Assembly (NCBI GenBank): GCA_921293015.1
Contig: OV121094.1
Coordinates: forward strand, 3,648,764 to 3,712,763
From: Phorcus lineatus
Lineage: Eukaryota; Mollusca; Gastropoda; Trochida; Trochidae
DNA: 64,000 bases
Reading direction: 5' to 3'
Positions 1 through 12,700 of the stretch are shown piece after piece. The notes beneath the pieces are model-generated. The model saw only the letters and a list, made by a program, of their open reading frames with translations, was not told where the DNA came from and did not search any database. Each line of letters starts with the position of its first letter. Within the stretch, counting starts at the first letter, position 1. A program made the translations under genes and the position numbers.

Positions 1-642
1 CGCTTTTGCGGAATTTCAGGAGTTAAGTGGAAGCGACGACTCAATAATTGGAAAAGTTCAAATTCATGGTGAATGTGTTTCGTTCGAAACGGAATTAATG
101 TTTTACGAGACTTTCAGGACAAAATGCTCAGCGGTAGCGTGGTTACTATTTAACCGCATGTGGTTGAGATGGGTTATTTAACAGAGACATTTCGGGAATG
201 AATTGGTCAAAAAAATTTTCGTTGATCATAAGGTTTTTAATGATTGCAAAAGTTCAAATTATATGATAGAATGTGTCTTCGAACATTGAAAATATATTGT
301 CGACATTCTGCAACACAACGTAAGCCATGAATGGTGTACCTCTTTCCTTTGAAATATATTATGGGAAAAATCATCGGTTGAGAACATACAAATGGTAAGA
401 CAATTTACAACATAAGTATGTTTATTCCATAATTAAGCAGGCGATGAGGCCACATACCTTTCTGGTATGAGGTATTTCATCTAGATCATTTAAAAAGGTT
501 CTCAACCCGTTTCAAATTACATTTGAAATATACATGCATGTCAATTGATTTACAAATTACTGACTATGGTATGTCGCTATCGCCTTGAATTCATAATCGT
601 GATAGTAAAATGTTTTTTTAAAACTTTAAAATTTGCAAGTAC
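1..642. other. chordin intron 6, partial
   Basis: This is the left-most stretch, downstream of the exon 6 donor on the minus strand. It is AT-rich with no recognisable exon or repeat. The next chordin exon (phase 0) was searched for here and not found. Confidence 0.5.
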
Positions 643-736
643 CTTTCTCTCGCCATTCTTGCTTTTCACTAAGGGAGTTTCAACCATAATGTTCCCGTTT
701 GCGTCTGTAATCTGTAGGAACTTTGCCCGATCGAGT
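643..736 (-). CDS. CHRD: chordin coding exon 6: CHRD domain continued
   Basis: The acceptor GTTTCAG|AC and donor AAAG|GTACTT bound 94 bases. In phase 2 from exon 5 it reads RLDRAKFLQITDANGNIMVE and then a basic tail, KSKNGERK. It aligns with the RLDRPTRIRFSDSNG part of vertebrate chordin. It ends in phase 0. The next exon, expected to carry the VCG.W motif, was not found in bases 1-640 and probably lies outside the window. Confidence 0.87.
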
Positions 737-3700
737 CTGAAACATGAAAAGACAGAACTTCATTTAGGCGCTATTTATGTACAAACATCATTAAACGAAT
801 GAAGTCTGATACGAAATTCATAACGTTGATACGCAGAAAAAGCGAAAGGTAAATGTATTAATCAAATTTCTGAGTAGGTTATGAAAAATGTCTTTAATAA
901 AAAAATGACAGCTTTGTGAAAATCTGAGGTAGTCATTTATGTAACAGTTTCTTATTTCTGTTCACCTGTTATATTTAACTGCATAACGAAGTCCGCCATT
1001 TTCTGCCGTGATCCGAACGATTGCCACGGCTTTCGTTTTGACTGGGTTTCCGCGCACGTTGCGCCCGACAAGTAGCGCAATGAACTCTGAAATGAAAGTG
1101 TTGAAATCAAAGGTTAGACGCTTTTCATCTCGTGAACAAAATTACATTTAAGAAAGTTTTTATTGAAAGGCTACGATGGTTCGCAAATTGCTGTTTTGAA
1201 TACTTATTTGAAATTAGTTGAATTATCTCATTTAAGGGCGGTTCAGAAAAATTAAGAAAAAATAAGAACTATATGATGAAGTAATAACTGAAAAACATAT
1301 CTAGGTTCTTTTAAATGGATCATCGAAGTTTACTTGATGTTTAGTGCGCAAATTAATAATGAAAATCAATGATTGATATTCATACGACTGTATGAAATAC
1401 TGTGATATCAGCACAAGTTTGTAAGCTTTTAGCAATTAGATCAATATAACATAAAAGATTTGAAAAAGTGGGGAGAGCTGTGCTGATGAAATCGGTTTAG
1501 CATAGTCCATAGGTTTGTAAACAGCAAGAACAAACAGCATCAGTTATTGGGCGTAAGTTATCGGCAACAAACAATAAGTTGTACATGTACTGCAGATAAA
1601 ACATTTTCGAAACACTTCAATTCGGATGCTTACTGATGAATCGCAAGAAATGAGTGAAACTTCGAAGTCTTGAATTGCTTGAACATCGACTAACTCAAAT
1701 AGCATTGCCGTGATCCAGTTCCAATCAAATCCGCCATTTTGATTCTGTGATCAAACAGCAGTTGTTAATGATACAAAGAGGAACCTTCGTAAATCATAAC
1801 TTTTTCTCTTCAGGGTGAGAGGTGAGGTGATAAGGAGTTTAACGCGTGTAGAACTGTTCTCTACTGCAGACAAAGTTGCCGAGCCCCTTGCGGGCTTCGA
1901 ACCACGGACCTCTCGAACTGAAGCCGAACGCGCTAACCATTGCGCTATCCCGCCCCTTCAAGCTGAGAAGAAAATTCCATTGTTACTATGGAAGGGTACA
2001 TTCAAGTAACTGCTACCTGTTCATTTGTCGATGATTATGAATTTGCAATGTTCTCTTCAAGCCTAATGAACTTATAATTGAAAGGTTATTTACCTCCCTT
2101 CACCTCTTTCTCGTGTTCATCGCGACTAACAAGTTTATCTTTCTTCTTGGGTCGACCGCTTATGCTGTACTTGTCCTCAAAACTGGAGTCTGAAAAAATG
2201 TTGTTATTTTGAAAGAAGGAGATATTTAAAAACATGATAATTCAAGTTATAATATCATTATTTCAACAAGCTGGTGTGAGCGGAGATATACATATCACTT
2301 GTAAAATATAAAATGACATTTTCCGGCGACTACCCAAGATGTTATTGTAGTTCCATCAAAAAGCATCACTTAGAAGATACTATTAACCAAACAACTACCT
2401 GCGATTGATGATATGTGCTTTAAGATTATCTGAAGGTTGTAGCGTGAGGTCATGATACAAAGTTGGAATGTGAACATGAAGCATGAAATGAGATAAAACG
2501 GCGCCACCCCCTGCTCAGTGACACCGACATATTCAACACTGCAGAGCGAGAGTACGACTAGTTGTAACGTAATCGCTACATTGGGTCACTTCCTAGATAC
2601 GATGAGCAAACCAGAACTGAGATGAAGAACCTCCGCCGTTTCGTCTGCCAAATTTGTTTTAAAGTGGGTCGAGAGTACGACTAGTTGTAACGTAATCGCT
2701 ACATTGGGTCACTTCCTAGATACGATGAGCAAACCAGAACTGAGATGAAGAACCTCCGCCGTTTCGTCTGCCAAATTTGTTTTAAAGTGGGTCGAAATGT
2801 TGATAATGACCATTTTCTAAGTTGCAGGCAAGCAGGATCGAGTAAAGATATTATTAAGCAAGATTAGTTGTTAAGGCATTATCACAAGTGCCATGTATAC
2901 AAATTACACGAAAGATGATACTCTTGGGTGTTCCAAGAAATCTGGAGAAACGTTATCTGCGAAATGGAGGTTAGGATTATGTAATTATATTGTTACCGTC
3001 GTGACTTATGTTCATTCAGTATACTTTTTCCCTAAGCACAAGTCAGGACATCTATATATTAAAAGAGACATCTTATAATCCCACCCACAGTGACTATGAA
3101 ACAGTGCTGCAGCCGATTAAGGTTATTTTCCGTGTCACCAGCTGAATAAAAGATGTGTTATTAGGAAATCCCTTTAATCGAAGGAGATGCAACACGTTAC
3201 GAACGGGCACTTAAAGAGTTAATGGTTTTGTCGTACATGTGGGTGGTCTTACGCCGATTAAACAAATATCAAACGAAACATGTAGGATTATTTTTGCGAA
3301 ACTTTCTTCAACATTCATACACAAGGTACGTTTAAAAGTAACCTATCATCTGGCCATGCTCCAAAATTATCAACAATAACGAATATTATCATGGCCACAT
3401 TACATAATCCACTTTTTGCAAAGCAACCATTGTGTTAAACAAGCTATTCATATAAAACCCAGGTGCAAACTTCCACGTTGAATACAGAATAAAATATACA
3501 AGTATGTGAAACGAGGCCTTTTCTACCTTGGAACAGTACAGTATTATGTTAAAGCAGATTTCAATTCAGCGTACATCATTTATAAATAAAGGGATATTAA
3601 TGTAATAGGGTCAGGCCGACATGTCGAGGAATATTTGAAGGGTTACCCTAGATTTTGTATGTATACATCTAAAGAGGCAGGTCTATCTGATACGGTTCGC

Positions 3701-6700
3701 CTTGTTGTTCCGAGGGAAAATGACATAAAATAGCGATGTAGTTTTACTAATTTCCAACATTATAAACACTCCCTCTAAACCGACATCCTTCTAGTCAGAC
3801 ACTCACTTTAGGGCATTTAGTTATTTCCAAATGTGATTTTTCAATGCAAGAAACTTCTTAATCCGACAACCCGACAATCCAAAGAAAAATTCTAACCAGA
3901 GGCAGTATCGGTATAAAGAGCGAGGACATGTATTTACAATACGTATACATACACCTGTCTGATGTATGATGTAAAACGTAAAGTTAAACCTACCTTCCCC
4001 GGGGCAGGTCTTGCAGCATCTTTCCTTCACCAGGATTGGACTATCACATTTAGGCTTTGGACATTCATTCTTGATATTTTTACATATAATCTGCCCCTTG
4101 AGCTGTAGAATTCCTTTCTTCTCGATCTGCGGGTATACAAGTAAATAGAAAACAAATATTAATTTGAAAACGCTCTGACTTAAAATGATTACTAGGCCTA
4201 CTTTTCTTGCAAGTCCTGTCATGGCAAAAATTCTATAAAAAATTTTTTTGGTTACTTAATCACTGTTAGGGATCGTTTATCATATTTAATGTCTCAATCT
4301 AACGAATCGGTAAATTTACCATTAAGGATGAATTTATTACTCAATGTCGTTCGTGATACCAGTAGCGTCAGGGGATTAAAGCAAAACACAATCAATCAAT
4401 TTGCAGCTTCCGTTTAAAGCTGTTATAAATATTTATAAGGGAGCGGGCCTGACAGGTAAGGCTTGTATCATCATGTAGGTGTTTATACCTGCTGTAGTAT
4501 GTGTCTTGTTTATAGGTGAAATGCTGGCAGGTGAACAGCGTTCTGAAGGGCCAGGTAACGTCTGACTCCTTGTCAGTTACTCGCTAATTGGCTTTAATGA
4601 TATCAACGAACGACGCTTACCGTATGAAAGGGAGGGGGGGGGGGGCTGGTGTGGGAGGGTAAGGAGACCGAGGTTTTAGAGTTAGAGAAAGATTTAGTGA
4701 GGTGAAGAAGAGACATGCGATAAGCAAAAGGGAAAAGGGAGAGGGATAGCGGAGGAAGAGGAAAGAGTTGTAAAGGTAGACTTTGTGAGACCGGCCAAGG
4801 AGAGAAAGGGTTTGGGGGAGAAATGGATAGAATTAGGGAGGTTTGGCAGGGACAAACGAGGAGGTTTAACCTCAGGCACATGTGAGGGCTGCTGGTATTA
4901 TGGCAGGGAGAAGGTCCGCAACACCATTGTTGCTATGCATTGCAGTGAAACCTGCGCGCATCGGCTGGAACTAGCGAACCATCGGTGATACTGCACTGAA
5001 TTTCAGTGTACCGTTGTACTGCGTGTAGAACAGTTTTCGACTGCAGATTCGAACCACGGACCTCTTGATCCGAAGCCGACCGCGCTAACCACTGTCCTAA
5101 CCCGCCCAATAGGCAGTTAGAGAATGCAAGGAGAGTTTGGGGGAGCCTTAATCATTTAAATGAAAAGTGTACACAAATGTTTTGGAGCTATGCAAATTCA
5201 AAATACACCCACCATCTTACCCTGTCCTTTTGTCCGGAGGTGATGAATAGATATGCAATAGATTACACCTACTAGTACTCTACTTAAGATAGATATTCTT
5301 TTTAACAAATGTGAGTAATAAATTTACACTTATTATGTTTTGAAGTGTTTGTGATAAAGAAGGTTTATCAGGTTCATGAATGTACCATTTTATCTTCACA
5401 TGAGTATTTACATATATATCCATACAGTACTTTGTTCGCCGAAGGAATTTTTATTTATATAGTGTGAGAGCAAGTGATTTATGTTGACAGGACAAATCGT
5501 AATTATCATAAAAATCACATAGAATTAAAATGAGTTCTTATGCTGCAGGCGACAGAATAAACAGTTTTAATCAGATAAACAAAGATCTTTCGTGTTGATC
5601 TTTTGAATCCAAATTGAAGACCATTGACCAATTTTACGAGTATGCATGAATAAGAAATGCAATAAAATCTTAGTTAATTATATAAAAATGTTTTATATCA
5701 ACTACTCGAGAAAAAAATGCAAGGGTGACTATATATTCTTTCATAGTTGTATATTCATATACTATAACCTTGATTAGAACAAAATGCAAGTTTATGCTTG
5801 TTTAAGTGGATAAATCAAAGATGTGCATAAGTGATGGTCAAATGTGTAATATATATATACATAGTCCAAATTGTTTATACGAGTGTTACGCGTAATGACT
5901 GTACTGTTGTGTTTGTGTCCACCTACATTGCCACTGCTTTGCGTTCATTTGCGGTTATTTTGCGGTCAGGCGCGATCAGAGTGCAATCTGAATTCATTCG
6001 ACCGCGATCTGAGTGCAATCTGAATGCATTCGACCGCGATCTGAGTGCAATCTGAATACATTCACTACAGGTAAAGATATATGCAACCCACTGTACCTAC
6101 CATGTGTCCAGCCCGATACGTTGCAATTGCATGTCATGTTAAAATACTCTTTTTTATCATATCAAAATTATAAAGGTTGATAAGACAAGTTACAGGAATA
6201 GAAAAAAATCTGATAAAATAAAAAGCAGTAAAACCTAAAGCAACTGACAACGATAGCATCATAACAAACCGGAGCAAAATTCTAACAAATATTGTTTTGT
6301 AAACATGTAAGTCTTTGTTGCATTCAAAAGGAAAACAATACTAAGATTTGGAACAGACTGAAATTGCTGGCAATCATTAGTTGTCGATTACACAAGGTTG
6401 TTGTCCAAGGGCGATATGTAAGTGGTTACACACTTCCAGATGTATCCTAGATATGTTGGTATAATATACATCGTGCATGGTAAGAACACAAGTCCTAAAA
6501 TAAGCATACAAGTCACGAAATCATGAAATACAAATCCTTCGAAAATAAAGAACTATAACTTTCACTATTTAAGTAGCAACCTCAAATCTACCAGTTAACA
6601 ATGCCTTCGGCGTATCTTTTCTTTATATTTTTAAGTGAAACCAAATTTGATGTCAATTGTTTCTAAGGACTCGATTTTATCTTAAACACCCTGAAAAGGT

Positions 6701-9700
6701 GTTTCAACTCAGATAGATGTACTAGAGTCAGTGCAAACTGGAAACGTCCATCAAGCGATGGGAAACCAGTGAAGCATAAAACGCCACCCGGATAAAGCAG
6801 TGGGGTTTCATATCGGCAATTATCTGGTTACTCGGCTGAATAGATCCCAATAAATGCTCCCTTCTACAGCAGGGAAGAAGACACTGAATTAAACCCACAA
6901 ATGACAGTATCAGCCCCGAATTTACGAAACGGGACTAAATTGAAGAAATCACTGCTATAGTAGGTTGCGTGCAAGAAAACGTTAAAGTGAGACCGTTTTC
7001 ATTGCGGTGACCAAACCATGACTGAATCTGACATGGCTTGGCCTATCTTATGACGACTTTTGGATTAAATGGCATACTTTGAGATCAAATTTGAAACGAA
7101 ATTGACACTTTTGGTGACAATGTGGCACCATGAGTTATTGGGATGTAAAGTGAGAGAGCGCAATACGAGAGATGAAAGAAACTGGTTATGTTTATATACG
7201 GGAGGGAGCCACAGTGGTTAACGCTCTCCGTCGCGGATCAGAAAGTCTGGGGTTCGAATCTCGAAGGTCAATTGGTGTCTTCGGTTTAACAACATTGCAT
7301 TGTGGTGGAGTATCTAATGGGCCTCAATGGGATATTTCAAAAGGTTGTTGTTGTATGTTACTCTAAGGCTTTAGGTCTTATGCTAGTTCCTTTTGCCCTA
7401 CAATTACTTGAGCTGTGTTACTTTGAAATTGAGAATCGAGAGAGAGGGACAAACACAGAGTGAAAAGGGAGAGTGTAGCGAAAGAATCATGCATGATCCA
7501 ATGACTGACATCAATATTAACATGTTTATCACTGGTATAAAACGAAATCCCTAATTAATTAGTGTATTTATATAGCCCCCATATCCACACCGAATGCATG
7601 CTCAAGGCGCTCCCTGCATTATTACCCTGGTCTAACCCAAGCTTAAAGGGCACCTCCAACACAATGTGGTGAACAGAGGCACATTTGAATGATGTCTCTT
7701 GCCTAAGGAGACACCGCAAGCTTCTAAACTCGTGTTTCAGTGTTGGGCAGGGAATAACCCTTGGACTCTCAATTCATACAGCAATGATCGGGTAACCCAC
7801 CCATTCTGCGAGCCACGCCAGATGTCGCTGAACTTCACTGATAGCGGTCAACTGAGCTACGCACAGGACAACGTGCCACCACTTATTCTCATACTTATTT
7901 CGGGGAGGTCATATATGATCCAAGACCACTGTTCGCTAGAGTAAGAAGAGCAAGGCATACAATACTCTGCAAATAGTGAAATTAGGCCATCAAAGTTACC
8001 CATACATCCAGAATGTCCGTCAAAGGCAAAGATCAACTTATCGAGTTTATCTCCATCTCAACATTGTCATACTATAAGTGTACCGTAAGAGCCTTCTCTA
8101 CTGCGCATGTACACAGACCCGAAGGGAATAGCGGAGATAGGGTAAGCGTTGAAAAGGGGGCTTATGGAAAGGGGTTGAAAAGTGGGTCTGCAAAGGGAGG
8201 GTTGGAAGCTGGAGAGGTATTTGACGGGGTTGAGGAGGGGTAATAAAGGTAGTAGTTTAAAGGTACTTTATTCGGAATCGAATTATCCGATTTTGGATAT
8301 TCACAAAAATATAGAAATTTCGTTCACGGTGAGATGATGGGGTGATTTGGGGTTAACGCCGCTTTCAAGACTATCTTACTTATATCATGGGTGCTGGTTT
8401 CATTGAAGCGAGAAAACCCGCAAAACCGTTATGGCTATACATTGCGGTGAAACTTGCTAGAATCGTCTAAAACTAGCAAACCATCGGATATTTCGTTCAA
8501 GAACTAGCTATATGTTATTTATTGATAAAAGAAAGAAACGAGCTGTTCTGGACAAGACAGGTAATGGTAATACGAAAAGAAAAACTTTTTTTGAAAATAG
8601 TTTTATTTTCATGATTTTATGAATATACTAGAAAGTAATAGCTAAGAAATTACACAGGACATTCATCTACAAGTGTATAGCATATTTCCTGAACTAAGGC
8701 TAAAAAGTTCATTATGGTAATTGGATTTCAAAATGTTCTTTCCTCCTTTCCTCATGATGTTACAATAATTTTTTTACGCAAATATAATCAGCTCCAAGTT
8801 GACTACACTGATTAATTGATTGATTAACTAGCAGATATCGAATTTAGTTTTTATAATTGGATTGTATTCTGTTTAACCCTAACTTGTCAAATGATAAGTT
8901 AGATTAGATATCAACGATAAAAGCATTATACTAGTCTAGCTTTCTTGGCGTTAGATTCACAACATCTGGTGTTTGATAGTGCAAGATTGTCTAACGTAAA
9001 AAATGAAAGAAGTTTATCATAACCTGTAGTTGAAACTAGTTTCAACTTGGACGCGTTTGTAGAAGTATAATGTGTATCACATTAAATAAACTAGCTTTTG
9101 TAAAAATTCTCTCACATATTGTTATTAGAATGTTTTTAAAAAAACGTTTTGCATGCATTTAATGGGTTCCCTACATTTGAATAGAGACGTAAATCGGACA
9201 GGTGCGAACACAAACGACTACTAACTCTGAGAGATCAGTTAGATAATTTATGAATGGGACATGTTTAGAGATGAAAATGGTATGTTACAATACTTTTAGC
9301 TATGTATTACTGCCGCACATTATCTAGTTGACAGATGTTACTTATATAACATATTCCTTAAATTCCGTCTACCATGAGGGGTTTGCAAAGTACAATGAAC
9401 GTTTTCTATTTCTCAGATGTCTGGTGAATAACTCTATTATCTATCTCTTTGGATGTATATGCCTATGTAGTTATCATGTATTTTTATATCATGTAACACC
9501 TTTGTACGTATCATTCTCGCAGGAAACCAACAGTTATGAAAAAGGATACGAGCACTTTTAAATAATGTGTGAAGTGCACTTAAGAAGCATGTTGATGACT
9601 TGACGTGTGCATATTTACTTAAAGATAAGGCTTGTTCCACGCAGAGACATAGCCCCTAGCCTGAAGTACATCTTTTGATATTGAAATGGACGTGTTGCCT

Positions 9701-12700
9701 TCTCTGAAACAGTTCATGGCACATCACACAATAAGGCGAATTAAATTGCAACGCGCTGATCTTAACAGGCTAATGTCCATTTAAATGATAACTTCTTGAT
9801 TTTACACTTTACCCCAAGAAGGATATGATTTAGCTCTGACCCTTCGACCTCTGGTACTCTCTTTAACATAATAAAAACTGCTGATAAATATTTTTCAAGT
9901 GGGACTAATACCTTCAGTTTTATAGTTTTTCTTCCCATGGTGTCGAGTTGGTATAATTATTTGGTTGATATGCATATATGCCTGGTTTGCATATGGTACC
10001 AAGGTATGTCATTTCGAGCGGTTTCAAATGAAACGCGTTTTACCCACAATAGACATTCTTAAAATAGTATAATTCCTACTCTTGGAATGGAATTGCATTA
10101 TCATTAAATTATTCAAACCATACTAATCTGTTCATACATTGATAAATCATACAGCAACTGGTGTCTGAATGTAATTAGATAATAGAGAATGCAGAACATT
10201 CGGTAATGAAAACTTTCACTTTCATTTATAAAAATGACTCAACGCTTATAATCTTTAATTTTGTGAAACACATAAAGATTCCCAATGGTTTAAGTGTACT
10301 TAAAAATCCATTGTAAAGTGGCGTTATGAATCGTGATAAATTTACACCTCAATAACATGAAGTATATCTCGAATTTACATAGAAACAGAATATTGTAACA
10401 CACATAAGAAAATTTACTTTAAAAAAAATGTTGATTCGCATGGTATTATTATGAGTTGTACGTTTTTAAACAGTATCAAGTTATATTATTAACGAAGGAA
10501 TGAGAAGATTGTACCAGGGAGGGAATGAGTGTGTATACCGCCGCTTTGTCAGTATTTCAATCGTGTTAGGAGGTTGAAACCCTTCGTCTGTATAAGTAGC
10601 AGATCACATAGCAACATCGAGTGAGTTGGGGTTTAACGCCGCTTTCAAGATTATTTCACTTATATCGCGGCTGCTAATATTACTGGGAGAAAGAGATTGT
10701 GGCTATGCATTGCGGTGAAACCTGCGAGCATCGGCTGGAATTAGCGAACCAGGAGTGGTACTACACTGAAACCCAAACCTGAATGCGTGTAGAAATGTTC
10801 TATATTGCATATAACATTGCCGAACCATGGGCCTCTTGATCCGAAGCCGAACGCGCTAACCACTGCGCAATCCGGCCCACATAGCAACGAGGTGTATTAG
10901 TTATTTGAATAGTTGGTGATGGTTAACCATTTTCATTCATTCCAGTACTGCACATAACATTAATCTCTGCCAAGATTACAAACCTAATTTCCCTTGAAGT
11001 TTAATAACAATTCAAATCTACTGGTTAACGAGGGCTGCTCTTATATATGTGACATGTTCAAGCTTAAGATGTATTAATCCACGAGGGAACCCCGTGGGGG
11101 GGACAATTGTGTGAAGTAATCCCAATGAACAAGCCTCTTCACTACCCTAATCCGTCACTAACTACTTGGAACATGCGGTACAATGCCCTTTAATCCACCG
11201 TTTACTTTGTACGACCACTCACACCTCCGTTTGATTCCCTGAACGTTTTATCACACCTTGAGCGATAATCTTATCCCCATAAGTTAGGGGGGTAATTCGG
11301 CTTCCCTCCCGAGAACGTGCCGCAAGAGCGGTAAGGGGGATTAATCCCCCCGAACTTGCCATAACGCAGCAAATCACATCCCCCTCCAAAACACTCATAC
11401 GACTAGTAAGTGTCCAACCAATTGGCACTCACCACCAGTTTTTGTCAACGGTGTTCTAAGTTAGTTCTTAAGTGTCATGTATAAATGAGGAAATAGCGTT
11501 ACTCGGAGAAGATTTATCGTTGAATAGATTTTAATTTGCAAATTTATTGGGTTTTTACTTTAAGACATTTTTAACTGATGCACATTTAAAATGTCGACGT
11601 TACAAGCACTATCTTGAACTTGGGTATCAACCAAAACATCGAACAAGATAACGACGTTCGCACATAGGAATTCGAATATGAAAAGTAAAACTGGATTTTA
11701 CTATGTTCTTGCATGCGGAAAAAACAATGCGAACAAATATGAACTAGTCAATATACCCTGTCTCGCCGTAAGTTTCAAATAATTGGATAGGTGAGCGCCA
11801 CGTCATTGAGTTAAGAATTGAAAGAAAGCTTTATGTTTGACGTACAATTACTAGCCACGACTGTACACATCAGCATCAAACTAAGTAAGACACTAACATG
11901 TACTACATTAAAGAAACAGTATCATGCTCTAGGAAATTATATTTCTTCAATATTTCCCATAAAGATAACAATATATACAGAATGTATTGTCTTCAGTAAA
12001 TGAAACATCCAACCCAACTATCCGTGGGTCCTATGAGAAATTATCACAAATAGAAAGGAGACTGAATGCGGCCAGTTATAGGGTGGACCCTTCTATTCAT
12101 TTGAGTAAGGGAATTTGATACACATACATGTAGATTATTCGCCCTCTGTGCATAAGTTTACGGCTACCGTTTATTGATGAAAAGTACTGTTTTGCAGTTG
12201 ATAACATTTGTTTTCTTTTCCGTAAGATCACTCTTTTTCTCGTAGAAAACGTGCTACATTATCTTTAAATATAGAACATTACAATGATATAGAAAGTAAG
12301 TTTATTGGCAGATATAAGAACGATTGTCAAAAACACCGGAATGCTAAAGGTAGCGAGAGGTTGCGGAGAGATAGAGGTAGATGGATGATGAATACTGGAG
12401 ATAGATGATTTAAGACAGATATCTGACATGGGGGGGGGGGGGGGGGGGGGGGGAGGGGTGGGGGGTGGCGATAGCAACATGAGCTGCAGATTGAGAGGAG
12501 ACAATGTTATGACTGTTTACAATATGCATTTACATATAACAGACATACATAAAGACAATGTTGTCTCGACAAGGCATATCAAATTGACTGATCCTGGGAT
12601 GTATTTATATGAAACTATTTTTGGAACACAAATAGTATGGCGATTCGCCTGTGTTCTGCGTTTATTAAGTGATATGTGTCAACGGTTTCAAGAACAAAGT

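Noticed and set aside
421-500. Possible next chordin exon (minus strand, ends PHTRK, with VCGL read-through)
   Set aside because: An in-frame stop lies just upstream, no acceptor fits, and the expected VCG.W context is absent.
545-802. 85-codon plus-strand frame
   Set aside because: It is antisense to chordin exon 6, whose minus-strand frame, splice sites and family match are much stronger.
1880-1957. Genuine tRNA gene on the minus strand
   Set aside because: A- and B-boxes are present, but the sequence continues into a SINE body shared with other copies and the acceptor stem does not close.
4603-4988. Overlapping frames on both strands
   Set aside because: Produced by a purine-rich stretch with a G run; amino-acid content is low complexity.
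11219-11428. 69-codon minus-strand frame in a GC-richer patch
   Set aside because: No recognisable motif and no splice sites consistent with chordin phases; the patch may be an unidentified repeat.
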